From Calonectria ilicicola (lineage: Eukaryota > Ascomycota > Sordariomycetes > Hypocreales > Nectriaceae): 64,000 nucleotides of DNA. The notes beneath the pieces were generated by a model. It had not been told where the DNA came from and made no database searches. It saw only the letters and a program-made list of their open reading frames with translations. Within the stretch, counting starts at the first letter, position 1. Every line of letters begins with the position of its first letter. Both the position numbers and the translations under genes were made by a program. Shown here in pieces: positions 11,676-26,675 of the stretch. The stretch lies in assembly GCA_020809705.1 (NCBI GenBank), contig CP085825.1, forward strand, positions 5,952,001 through 6,016,000, read 5' to 3'.

Positions 11676-14600
11676 TCCGCAGGTTTATCATGGCCCACAT
11701 CCCTGTACACCGTATCCGCCACCAGCCAAAGTGATGTCCCCTCTCCATTACATCAGGGCTGTTTTACGACGGTATGGTACATACTTGGGACAACGTGTCA
11801 GGTTGCATACTGTCCCACTAAGATGCAGGTGGCTGGCCCATCTCGGTAATCGATAGTCTTGCTCCGTTAGACACGGTGCGGCGAGCTCCATTAAACTTAC
11901 GGCCACTCAAAAACGCCCGTCCAGGATCATGTCATCCTCTACGCGCTTCCATGACCGTCTTGGGATGATCCCCAAGGGAGAGCATGTTGGCCCAAAGCGG
12001 CTCACCATCGGCCCGTCCTATCGCAAACCCACAGCGGACAACATATTATCCATCCATGTCCAATCGATGGCTAGTACTTTATGCGGCTCTCTCACATGCA
12101 ATACCACTCCGGCCCAGGACGTGGGCGTGGATCATGTTGATACTGAACAAAGGCTTCCTGCAGATGATGGCCAGCGGCTTATCGGCACATTGCATGCGCC
12201 TACTGCTACACGGAAATTGCTCGCCTCGTGCCGAGAAAGACAGCACCAAGGGAATGAACCAACAATGGCGGGAGAATAGCGTGGAATTTGTGTGGCTCTG
12301 ACTAAGCGATTCTTGATCTCTCAGACGTCATTGTGCTCAAAGCCATGCAACTGGATGCACTCCATATGCGAGGCGAGGTGGCCTAGATTTTCCGGGGAAA
12401 CGTGCGCGTGGCCGCCTTGTCACAGCCTTTCGGGATGGAAGTGGATGCACGCATTGCTGTGGGACTTAGGACTTGCACCACATACGCACAAGGGACGTCT
12501 TAGGAGGCCTATCTAGAAAGGCCCAGGTCCCACTACTGCTCCCTTAACGCCCCAGCGAAGCTCAACTCTCCAGACTCGCGTTGATCCCCCACATTGCGAA
12601 CTGGTCCCTCAGGTATTTCAGCCTCATCGTCTCGCGGCCAACATGCTGCGCCCGTCCAACCCATAAACTTGGTCACCGGGACATCAACAAGGCTGCACGA
12701 TAGCCCCGGTTAGCTCAAGCGCCGCAAGATCCCACACCTCTCTTCAGTTTCCACGACAGGCCCTGCATCAAATCAACTGATTCCACCGCGACAAGTGCGG
12801 TCCCTCGATAATTTCACCGGGCGCCGACGGCAAATAGGGTTCGTCCCGAGTACGGCAAGAATCTCTGTGGTGTCACAAGGCTTCACGGGATCCCACCCAA
12901 CACGCCTGTTTCGGTTGCGAAGGGGACTTGGTGAGACCTCACCCCCTGTCGAGGGAGTCAACTGCATGGCACATCTCGGCTCTTCCATCGTAGGCATACG
13001 CCCTCGAGCAATGTATCATGTAGCGTTCCAGGGACCGAAGCCGGCAGATGTCTCATCTCCCATCGGAACGCCGGGGAAAATCTGACACACACCAACAGCC
13101 ATGCCGAGCAAAAAGCAACGCGGTGTACCGACTCAGTCAACGCATCGGTGAGATACCTGCCCTAGCCGGGGCCTCTAGCTACATGATCTTCAACCGACAT
13201 GCTTCTTTTCCCTTCCCCCAATGAAGCGATTGGTCTCTTGGGTGCTCACTGACGCAGTGCGCCCATGCGCCCCATTCTCATAGGTCGCAGCCATATGCCT
13301 CAGCTGCATTTTCTGGGAAAGCTCATGCAGGGCGCTCTTCTACACTTGGCCGGGGCAAAGGCACCGGGATTGACTTGTTTCTATCCGGTATAACAAGGGC
13401 AGACCTCGTGGCAGAACAGGGTGAGTTTATTGAAGCAGGGCGAATTCGACCAGGCGGCATCCTGGCCCTGGTTGTCAGCGTAGTACGTATGTCGTCAACC
13501 TTGGCGCCGGCTTCGCACTCGAGTTTTTTTTTTTTTTCTGAGCCGCGTGCTCGTTTGGGAAATTATAGCCTTGTTGCTTCAAGTTCCGAAATGGCAGTTG
13601 AGGCATCCCAGTTCCTCAGGCCCAGCTTGCGAGCGAGTGTTGGATGAGATTGGTAGGCGAAAAAAACACTAGTGCCGCCTCAATGTAGACGTACCGACGT
13701 TGTCTACCCGATATGACAATTCAGCTCATATGCAACCACAAGCGTTTCAAAATCAGCAGCTCCCACGTGAGTTGCGGATCGGATTTCTACTGGAGATGCA
13801 CATTGAGGCCAGAAGCAGGTCTATCAACCCAGTCTCAGGCTCCCACGAGACCCTGCAGGATGCAATTCCATCATCGAGAGCCACGTCTGCCCATCCATCC
13901 GTAACATATCGGCGAGGAAAAAACCCCGCAAACGAATCCTAGTCAATGTTGTGTGTCGCAGAGCGGTCAGCGCCCCTATCTCGGACATCGTGGGCCACGG
14001 TTTCTGACAGGGTCGGTGAGATGCTCGTAGTTCAACTGGCCGTCTTTGCTTTTGTTACTCACCGCCTGGGCGGGTGGTCGGGCGGCAGCCGGGGGATCCG
14101 GGGTCTGGGGACGGGGGACGGCCCCTCATTGACTCGAAGGAACTAACTGTTTGCTCCAGGTTATCTCATCTCGCGGCCGCAATGGCTCATGTGACGGTCC
14201 ACGGAGCGGCCGTGCATCGCGGGGCGCCGGTGGGAGTGGCGGGCATCCGTGAGCCAGGTTAGACAGCAAGGTCCGATGGTAAACGCGGTACGGCAGGTCC
14301 AGAAGACGGCAAGCGGCGTCATAATGTGTCGGTGTGGATGGGTGGGAGGCCAGCCTAGACACATACGGCAGACTCTACGGCGCAACGAGAACAAGAACAA
14401 CAACACAACGAATACTCGCCCCTAGGAAACCTAATACCGGGTATCCTAACGGGCCGGGCCGCGGGCCGGCTCTTTGGCGACGAGCGATTTCCGGAGGATT
14501 GCTTGGTTCCAGAACTCGGAGGATTCGTGGTGGAGACGAAGTCGTCGGGGAATATGTGCAGTTTGCGAAAGTGCAGATGGGGGCAAGCAAGAAGAATCAA

Positions 14601-17600
14601 GGGCTGGCAGGCACAGGTATGACACAGACATGTTCGCCTGCCGAGACGACGGGAACGGGCATATGTGCGAGTGGGCTCATGGTCAGCTTGTGTCACGTCA
14701 GTGCACACAAGACAGAGAAAATTTTTTGATGCCGGGTGCGTTGTACTATTTGCCGTTGCCCGTATTGTGTTGCCGGCTGGCCGGATACATGTTGCTTGGC
14801 TGGCTTATTGTTGGTGGTGGTATCACTGCTCATCGGGTACCGACGCCGGGTGGAGGATCCCCCCTTCTCACAAGCTGGAGCCCGAGTTAAAATCGACCGG
14901 TGACATCGTTGACCCATGGCGGCAGGCATGGGCTATCGGTGTGAGAAGGGCAAGGCGCGATTTACATCAAAGTTTGTTGCATTGGTGGTGGCACGAGTAC
15001 AAGGAAGAGGGTAGTTTGCGAGCGAACCGAGACGAGGCGGTGGGCAAATGACCTTGGCCATGCCGCTTGTGTATAGGGTAGAGCGGCGCCCAGCCGAGCC
15101 CGGCCTGATTGCGATAGCCGTGGCCACGGCCAAAGTAGCATCAAATTTTCCCGGTTCAAGGGTCCGCGACTCGGTGTGCTCGGCCAGGATGGAGTGTGAA
15201 CCGGTTGTGTGGAAGCGTAGCATGTGGCCGATGTTACCCTGTTGACCATCCATGTTCGTCCTTTGTTCATCTCGAGTGGACCGATAACTCAGGCACAGTC
15301 GTTTAAGAAGAGCAGGGATATACAAACTTGTTGAGCAACCGGCCCCATACTCGGCAACTCGATTGAAACCAGAGTATTGATAACCACGACTCGGGCCAAG
15401 GAGGAAAAACAAAGACGGTGTGGATATGGCCTAGCATACACTTTCGAAGCCTTCCATCGCTGACAAATGGCCATGCATTTGGTTGCTTGGCATATCATCG
15501 CCTCTGTCCTTGTAAATACCGATTTTCAGCATAACCGAGATAGCACTGATATGGCCCTATCGTAATACGTACTAGGAGTAAGGATAAGTGTCATGTGAGA
15601 AATTGTATGTTTATCTTGACAAGTGAAGTGGTTTGAACAGCACAGCGGGCGGTATGCCTATTTATCTCGAGGCATCAAAGAAGGAAAAACTAAAGAAAAA
15701 GACCATTATATGCGGTCATATTATATAACCAGACGAAATTTGAAAGTTTGATATACCTTACGCTTATTGTTCCCCGAGTCGTCACAGAGGGAAGGGTGGC
15801 CAGCCTAGAAATGCGCTATAGTTAGATGGCTGGGTGTGGATGGAGGAAGGTGGCCAATATGTTCCCGGAAAGAAAAGAAAAAGAGCAAATAGAGACCTAA
15901 AGTATATCTGAGATAAATTCTAGATGACGGGTTTTGTTTGCGATTAGTGTACAGTTTCATTAAACCGCCCAAGCTTGTTGGGTTCTGGTATGAAAATGCA
16001 ACACCGTCACTACTTTCAGTGTGACGATGTTCCCTTGACCTTTTGAAGACATGCATAAAATAGTCTGGTGTCTTGAGCAACTATGCCCTAGAGTATACAA
16101 GATCGCCTCATAGTAATGAATGAGATGGTGTCTGACATGTGCCAAGCACTGAGCAAATGCCCTCCTGACCTGGAGGATCCACCCACCTTGGGGATACGGT
16201 GGGGTAGAATTACTTGGTTGCCAATAAGGGTAACAGGGAGTAGTAGCATATGGACTCGTTCATGAAAATCGCAAGTGTGATGCGTGGCTTTCGATTCGGA
16301 AATCTAAAACTCTGCCAAATAGAAGGAGAGATCGATCAACCACGAGTGCGAGCCTACGGTTGAAGACAGTAAACCGCCTGCCTTGCAGAGTATTCGGAGA
16401 CGACTGGCATATTGTGCATACAATTGGATAAAGTAACCATGGTGCATCAGAAGGGGAGGGGTGATGTGAACAACTCTAATTAACGGCTATCAGAAACCTT
16501 TTTTTTCCCCTGCGTTCAGACTGGAGCGTGATAGTTTATTACCAAGCAAAGTAAGCTCACCAAAAAACAACATATTGAGGAGATAATCAACTTATTAGGA
16601 CAGTGACGGGATTCTTCTTCTTTTTTTTCTTCTTCTAAATTTTAATTTTGCAATATCAGCCAGCCCGAGTGTGACTAGGATCTCGGAATTGCAGTATTCG
16701 GTTGCTGTGAAGGAGCATGCAGCAAAAAACTCAAATTATGACAAGGGGAAGATGGTATGGCCAATTTTGACCGCCCTCTTGTCATTAATCCTAGAAGATG
16801 GCAAGTTTGCCCTGTCAACTCGGTTTAATTAATATGCGACAGGGAAGGCGAACTATTTGCCCACTAATACCTTCTCTAACTGTGCATCTCGGCACGATTA
16901 TAATGCCATGGGCATTAGAAAGAGTTTACACTTGGGGTCTACGGTAGCTTTATGTGATTGAGTAGTTCTAGATAACGGAGATAAGTTGGATGTCCCTTGA
17001 TAGGGTAATACATGGCATTACAACTTGTATGGTTGTGATGACTTGCGGGGTGTTTGAAGGGAAGAATTCGAATAGTCATCGGTCATGCTTAGTTTCTCGG
17101 AAGTGGTTCGACCAGATGGGAAAGCAACTATGACATAGATTCGAGGAAGACAAAACGGTCAGATGTACCGCGGAGCCCTCCTCTCGGTTTCAAGCATATG
17201 GTGTTGCATGGCGATAGAAACGTACGAGTGGTATTGAGGGATAGTCAGACTGAGGAGTCGGCTCTGTTTTCATCCGCGACATACATGGCCTCTGTAGACC
17301 CATGGGATTTAGAGACATGGGCAACTAATGCATATATATGTTGGTGGCCCTGGATGAATTCTTGAGGCTTTGTATTGTGGATTGGGTCCTACCTATTTCA
17401 TGCCCTTGGCTCATGGTAAAAAGGCTTTTCATGACTTTGACCAGCACCCCTTGTTACGATGGTCAGATGGCTCGAGCAAAGGGATGTTTCTGTCGGACGG
17501 GAATTTCTAAAAATGATTGCTCGAATATCGACGCACAGGCAGCATTCCCAATCCTAGCGGCTGGCGTGTGTGCAAGAGTCATGACCGGGCCATGCTTGCA

Positions 17601-17760
17601 TGGGCTCTAGCTGTCGTTCAGAGTGTTGAATTGAGATGGGCTCGCAGGGGGCACGCGGGGAAGCCAGGAGGAAAGCACTGTATTTCTGAGATGAAGGCAA
17701 ATACAATAACAAATACCAATCGTGTATATACCCTCATTTTCCATTTTGCAGGGCGATAAC
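11676..17760. other. Gene-poor region, second part
   Basis: Nothing that reads as a protein gene. From 11.7 to about 15.4 kb the DNA is GC-balanced with short frames on both strands. From about 15.5 to 17.7 kb it is more A/T-rich with almost no open frame above 60 codons. T-runs occur at 13525, 16500 and 16620. I saw no terminal repeats, transposase remnants or tRNA-like arms. Confidence 0.6.
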
Positions 17761-17816
17761 CAATCCTCTCTCTGTATTAGTCGCCTCATTTATTCCAAAC
17801 CGTCAATCGCCCGATG

Positions 17817-18544
17817 CGCGTGGTCCAACCAAACCCCTGTTACGCGGACGCATTCCCGCCCTAAAATAAAGCCGGTTCCCCACTTTGGCACTTTCCCGCT
17901 CCAATCCCCATCCCGTCCTCCTCCTCCGCTGCTCCTGCCACGCGCTGCTGCCGTGCTGTGTGTGCTGCTTGCTGGGTCGCGCGCCACAGCCCTGACCTCA
18001 GCCTTGCGCGCCCGCCGAGAAGCTTCCGCCTCCAACGCTCCAAAAAAACCCACTTTGCTTCTTCCTCAGCTTCAGCCTCGCCACCACAATCAATTCTATT
18101 CTTCTAGACACTGTACTCTGTCTCATCCTTCTGTGCCTGCTGCTTCCATCGCTAAACCGTGACTTGATCGTCGTCGACGCAACACTTGTGCGCACCATAG
18201 TACCCAATTCCTCTCGTGTCGCCTTCCCACCCCCGGCTAACATCCTGCTTCTCTAGCAAACTCCAGCGCGCGCGCCAACTCCGACTCAGCTATCCATCTA
18301 TACCCATTACATCCAGCTCAGCTCCGTTCTCTGCTCCCGCCGTAAACGCGACCCTTCACAGGCCGTTTCCTCGCCGAACTAGGTTGCGGGGCAGACCTCT
18401 CTCTTCGTCTAGCCATCCTTTCTTCATTGGTCTCGGTCAGCTTCCATCCTCTGCGACGCTGCTGGCCTCGTCCCTCCCTCCCTCCCCACGCCCACGGCGC
18501 CAACACCCGAGCCGATCGATCGCAAGCCTGTAGAGGTCATCACC
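17817..18544 (+). promoter_or_regulatory. Long ATG-free pyrimidine-rich leader/promoter
   Basis: About 730 nt of C/T-rich sequence with no ATG, leading directly to CACCATG at 18545. ATG depletion over this length is not expected by chance and fits a long 5' UTR plus core promoter for the gene that follows. Confidence 0.6.
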
Positions 18545-19175
18545 ATGTCGAACGCTCCATCCACTCCTGTCAAAGTGCCTGCCAGCGCCGCGAACCACAC
18601 AGCTGCCACCCTTGACCCAGATCTGCGCTCCCAAATCAACACCGTCTTGCTACGAGACGGGCACGTTTCCAAGTGCGTTTTTCCCACCTTGTCTTCCATC
18701 AAGCATAGCTGTGACAAACCTGCAATCCCGCGGTTCTCACATACAAGAAAGCCCTCTGTGCACAGTCGTCATAAACTCATCTTGGGGTCAGCTAACATCC
18801 CCGCCTTGTAGGATTCAAGAAGCGCTACTTCACTCCCTCCACTCCCACAACACCAACTGGCCTACCATCATCCAGAATCATGCCCTCGCACTTCTGCGCT
18901 CGGGCGAAGTCACCACATTTCCCGCCCTCCTTCACAAAGTCCTCGAGGATGTCCGCGCTGACTCAGCCCTGAATCCTGTTTCGTCGAGTGCTAATGGCAG
19001 CAAGTCTACCACCAATGGCGATGCGAAGGCTAATGGCGATGCCAAGGATTCTAAGGATGGCAAAGATGCCGACAAGCCCAGCCTTGCCGTCCCTGAATCC
19101 GTCGTGGAAGAGGCTCTGCGTGTGACGCGCGAGAGCCTTGAGACCGTTTGCGATGTCGAGGACAAGAAATCCTAA
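18545..19175 (+). CDS. Conserved-looking hypothetical protein, 163 residues
   Basis: Two exons, 18545-18672 and 18812-19175, joined across a 139-nt intron (donor GTGCGT, acceptor TTGTAG), give 163 residues. Exon 1 has an Ala/Thr/Pro-rich start and then a helix-forming segment (about residues 24-43). Exon 2 continues helical, with heptad-like leucines (about 44-90), then a low-complexity Asn/Gly/Asp/Ala/Lys linker (about 100-130) and a short acidic helical end. The start ATG sits in CACCATG after a long ATG-free leader. The layout resembles uncharacterised small helical proteins of Sordariomycetes; I do not recognise a named domain and infer no function. It is not a secreted protein by sequence. 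Confidence 0.75.
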
Positions 19176-19955
19176 AACACCAGGCGGTCAATCACCTGCG
19201 CGCATATTGGAACAACGAGACCAATGAGCTCACACAGGTGCTTAATGACTGATGAAGCAAGCATACTTGCGTGCAAACACGGACCACCTTTAATGGAAGA
19301 GACCGGAAATCATGTAGACAATGGGTTTGGCTGGGCTGGCAGCAACTGGATGTGGTGGGATTAAGTGGCGTTTGGTACAAGTCAATGAGAAATATCAAAT
19401 ACACGAGAGTTCTAACGAGCCAATGGAGACAATGCCATTGTCGATACGAACTCATGCAAGCATGACACACAAATAGATTATGTTAATTCTTTTTTTTTTC
19501 TTCTCTCTTCAACTCTCATCTCTTAGTTCCTTACACTTCTAAATCCATCTGCAAGTTGAACTTGCGTGGATGCATTGTGATGGATCTCATCCAACCACAA
19601 TATAATTTGATGTTACGAGGCATGTAATACGACTTCTTAAAATGTGAATTCATAAACGGGAATCAATTTCATCATCTATCAAGCAAATAAAACTCTCATC
19701 GCGCGCCAAGGGAAGCAACGAGAACCAAACCTAGCCCCAAGGAGTCGATAAAGAATCAACGAACCGAGGGGTAAATTGCCGTTGTTGCCCATCTCTACCC
19801 TTCTACCAACTCCCATTCCAGATACCAGCCGCAAGAAGTGTTTTAGGATGAGATCCGACCCACTTTAGCTGTGTACAAGCCGTTGTAGATGTACGAGCGC
19901 GAAAATATTAGAATACAGGGACCATTCGAGTTGTGTCCGATTAGCCGTTACCGCT
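19176..19955. other. Convergent 3' intergenic region
   Basis: Lies between the stop codon of the small hypothetical (+) and that of CDC48 (-). It is A/T-richer, with a T-run at about 19490, and likely holds both 3' UTRs. No gene was seen. Confidence 0.6.
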
Positions 19956-22758
<2,803 letters not shown>

Positions 22759-25572
22759 GGTGTTTTTTGGGGTGCTTCACAGAAGCTGATGTTGGGTCGG
22801 TTCGGTGGAGGTGAGGGGGGAAGTGGAAGTGGGAAGGTTGGAGGAGAGAAAGCCGGCGGGAGGCTTTCAGTGCGAGATGGCGGGAGGAGGGGGAGGAACG
22901 CAAAAAGTTGGAGGAGGGAGGATGGGGGGGAAGAAGTGGTTTTGAATCGGGAGAAATGGAGATGGATGGAGGAAGAGGATAGATGTCGGAGTTGAGGTAC
23001 TGGGTCTAGGTTTGAGCTGTCCAGAAGGCCACCTTCGGAACCGGACGCAAGCACCACCACCGCACTGCATTGACTGTCATTCTGGGCGACCGCCACCTTC
23101 TAGATGGCTCTGTGAGCCAATAGAATGGCCGGATCGCCCCGGATCAATGTTGTTCAGCCCACAACTGTGCTTAGCTCAGCCGCCGCCAGGTACCTTACTG
23201 GGTGGGGCACCCCAGCCTGGTCCAGGTCCAGGCACTACCTGGGTAGAATGATGTAGCAGAGTCCAGGGCGAACAGGCACGCGTTGAGTGACGAGTGCACT
23301 CGGCAAGTGGATGTGGAAGCTTCTGCCGGCTTCCACCTTTCGCCTCAAACCCGTACAATGGCCACTAGCCAAAATGCAGGGAGCCTGCTCCAACCAGAGC
23401 CTCGAGAATCGCAGCACCTGGCCTCAAACCATCTCTGTAACCACTTATTGACCTACCAAAAGGCTAGCAGCTGAGGTCTTCTGCCAGCGAACAACGCCGG
23501 GATGTATCTACCCGAGCGACGTACAGGGTACATCCACAGCACACTAACTCGCACCTACAGATCCCGTACCTCCGCTCCCCTCCTCGCCTTACAGAGGTTC
23601 TCCACCCTGTTGTTGTCAGTCAGAGCGGCCAGGCAGGCAGCTGTGGCCGCGCAACGTTCGCAGCCGCCTGCCTGCCCCTCCGCCAACCTTGTCCTACCCT
23701 ACTGGCAGATCTCCGCCAGATTAGATTTCACTGCACTGGTTCTTGTTGCTTACCCCATTCATTGATGGCGAACTTGAACGAGTCAAGCCCCTTCCATCGA
23801 CTTCCATGCTGCAAATAAGCTGTTGATAACAATAACTCATCCCAATCAGTCTTGTGTCATGTGTCATATTAATCTCCGTAATTATTGTTTGTTTGCCACG
23901 GGCCCCGCAGGCTGCAACCAGCCTCGTACCATCCGCTCTCGAATGTGGCCCAGGGAAAGACAGTGTTGGATGGATACCTTTTTGGTCTCTGCCATGTCTT
24001 GAACCCTCCCACACTAATCCTAAAAGCGGACAACCTAACGTACATGCAAAGCACCCCATCACGGTGCACCCCATAGTTACCTACTCTTATTGCTTGTTCT
24101 CTCTCTCTCTTTCTCGCATTACCACGACATCACCTTGGGGCGCCATCCCGCAAACGTACCGCTGGCGTCGTCAAACACCAGTGTGACCTGGGCCATGGTC
24201 TCTCGGTTGGTCCTGCTTAAGCCCGGCGCTCTGGCCAACAACGCCTCGACCGCCGCGCCGAGACCAAGCACTCGTGTGTCAGTCCGGGGTCCGCCCGTCC
24301 GGATCCGTTCCAGCCGGTCCTCCGTGGCGAGCCACATACTGAGCGCCTCTGGTAACCGTCTCGCAGAAGTGGCGTTGGCTTCCGGCGAGGGGCCAAACAG
24401 CGGCCAGCTGCCTCGTCTAATGGTCGGGAAGGGGCAGTTTTCGGTGAATCTGGGGCGCGAGAGCGAGTCAGAAACGGCTTGGCTAGAGTGTGCTTCGTTA
24501 GTCTCCCGCTTATCTCCCGCTTCTCAAGTGTTTGTCCCACTCAAGTGCGATGCAAAGGCATAAATTGCGTGCCGGGTGCATTCGAGTAACGTACCTGTCC
24601 GTCGGCACCAGGGCTGACCCGCTTGCGCTCCTCGCTTGGCTGCAACTATATGTGCAGGTGCGCGCAAGACCGTTCATGATGTGTGCTTTGGGTGGAATGT
24701 GTATGGGTGGGTTCAGATGTGCAATATGAAAAGAGCTATGGAAGCCTCTTGGACAATGGCTGCTTGAGGTGTGATCTCGGGTCCAGGCTGATTGGCACAA
24801 AGGCACACATTGGCTTCTTCAGTAAAACACTAGTAGTTGACAACTGTGAGCTATCGTAGTTTGCTCAAGACTCGCCTGGCCTGGTTTTTATATTTTCTTT
24901 CGAGTTCTGTCGACTATGGATGCAGCCCTCCTGTCGGCTCCCTCCCTCATTCATTCGATATTAAACAGTCAAACCCAGACTATAGCCCAGTATAATTGCT
25001 GCAATGGGAGGGTGCCAAGGCATACACTGCTTTAGACTGCAGGGCCCAAGGCAGTTTGCCCATATCTCCACGGCCCCCAAAACCGAGGAGTTCATAAACT
25101 TGCATCCATCACATACAGCCTGGTTTATCCCATCGAATAAAATACCGCGGGCATGTCGCCGTGTCCCTTTTTGGGCTTGGTTTGGGAAATAGTTTGCGCA
25201 GCCCCCAATATTGTTTTGCTTTCGGCCCCCAATACTCGGCATAGGCGATGGACATGGGTGTTCAATGCAACATGCTTTTGGTCAAGCTCAGTTCACCCTG
25301 GCATGACTAGACAACTCCAAAAACTCTAGCATAGCTTTATTTCCGGGCTTAGCCTTTCGAGAAACCCGGGTGGTGTCTGATTGGAGCAGGGAATAGGTGA
25401 GAGGGTGAGGGTGATATCCAGCCAGGTATTTCAGCCGCACGGCTGTAATCTGATATCGGCGGCCTCAACAAGTTGTTAAAGCAATGGGCGCTTAGCATGA
25501 GCCAGCCGGGTCAGAAGATTGATGCCATGCAGCTGGACAAACTGGTCTTTCTGTGCAGAATTTCCCGTGACT
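22759..25572. other. Intergenic region, CDC48 promoter side to KTI12 3' side
   Basis: 22759-23000 is purine-rich on the plus strand and is the likely CDC48 leader/promoter. The remaining 2.5 kb shows no supported gene. A GC-rich patch at 24119-24530 is open on both strands, but neither frame has a recognisable family. A (CT)n run lies at about 24095. The segment next to KTI12 is its 3' flank. Confidence 0.55.
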
Positions 25573-26675
25573 TCACTCATCTTTCTCAAACGCGTCATTC
25601 AAGTACCGCACAAATGTCTCTCGGATCCTCTGGGGTGCCATGTTTACCACAGCCTCCAAACCGATACCCCCACGGTTCATGCCCATGTAGGCTCGCCGCA
25701 ACCTCTGCAGCTGTGGCAACCCAACTTTCTGACCCGCTGGTAGCTCAATCACTAAGGCGTCATCATCGAGTGGACCTCCCGAAATGCGCGGGACACGGAC
25801 ATCATCACCACCACCGTCATCTTGGTTGTTTCGCTGTGCCTCTAAAATGTGCTTGACAATCTCGGACGTCTCACGGTCAAGGTTGTACAGATAGTCGCCG
25901 CTCGCCTCACGACCACGCTGAACGGTAGATTGGTTGGGGCGAATGATCTTGCGGGCTTCACCAGCGATCACATCCCAAAGGTCAGAAAAGACCTTGTTGG
26001 TCTGTTGCTCATCGTCCTCCCAGATTAGAGTAAAAAGGGGACTGTCCCAACGGGTCATGGGGTTGGGTTCCTCGTAGCGGAAAACGAGGTTGTCCCAGTT
26101 GCTTTGTTCATAAGGCTCTGAAAGATCCTGAGTCTCACCCCCCTCTTGAGAGTCCTTGTTTGCACTTGCATCACGCTGTTGCAGTCTTTCCTGATTTATC
26201 TCCTTGGCTCGATCTACTGCACATCCAATCTGCAGGATACAGCTGGGTGTTTGAACAGCTTTTGCTTCGCAATGCAACTGGTAGCGCCACCCCTTGATGT
26301 AGTTTAGGCCGTCAAGAATGACAATGTCCTTTTCACTCAACACGCGTTTCACGGCGCCGTAAATGGCTGCGCGAGCATCTTTCTCAGAAGCATTGGCGGA
26401 ACGGGTGTGTGCAGGAAGCTTGTCGGGAGAGAGGTCATAGACGGTGCGCGAGATAGATAAAGAGTCGTCGGAAATCAGGTGAAGACGGTACTTGGTGTCC
26501 GAAATGCGCTTGGAGAGGTATTCGTGAAGTTGCTTCGCCCTGGTTGATTTCCCAGAGGTGGGTAACCCAGAAACAATGATGAGCTAGATCGCGAAAGTTA
26601 GATAAATGGCACAATTAAAAGCGAGACAGGGGCAAAAGAGTTGGATTATAGGAGCAAAATTATACGTACCGGCAT
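25573..26675 (-). CDS. KTI12: Elongator-associated protein Kti12
   Basis: Two exons, 26675-26670 (only ATG CCG) and 26583-25573, give 338 residues beginning MPLIIVSGLPTSGKST. The P-loop (residues 8-15) at the extreme N terminus is the family hallmark. DDSLS and an ILDGLNYIKG segment follow in the conserved order, and the C-terminal half is helical, as in Kti12/PSTK-like proteins. Kti12 binds Elongator and is needed for its wobble-uridine (mcm5/ncm5) tRNA modification. A Gln/Asp/Ser-rich insertion lies near residues 140-165. The 86-nt intron after codon 2 has donor GTACGT and acceptor ATCTAG. Without this splice the protein would lack an ATG before its P-loop. Confidence 0.93.

Noticed and set aside
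12700..12735. tRNA-like start (CCCCGGTTAGCTCAAGC)
   Set aside because: No matching T-arm with GGTTCGA or acceptor stem within 100 nt.
14933..15412. 159-codon minus-strand frame
   Set aside because: No similarity and no promoter-like composition; plus-strand frames overlap it. Length alone is weak evidence in GC-balanced DNA.
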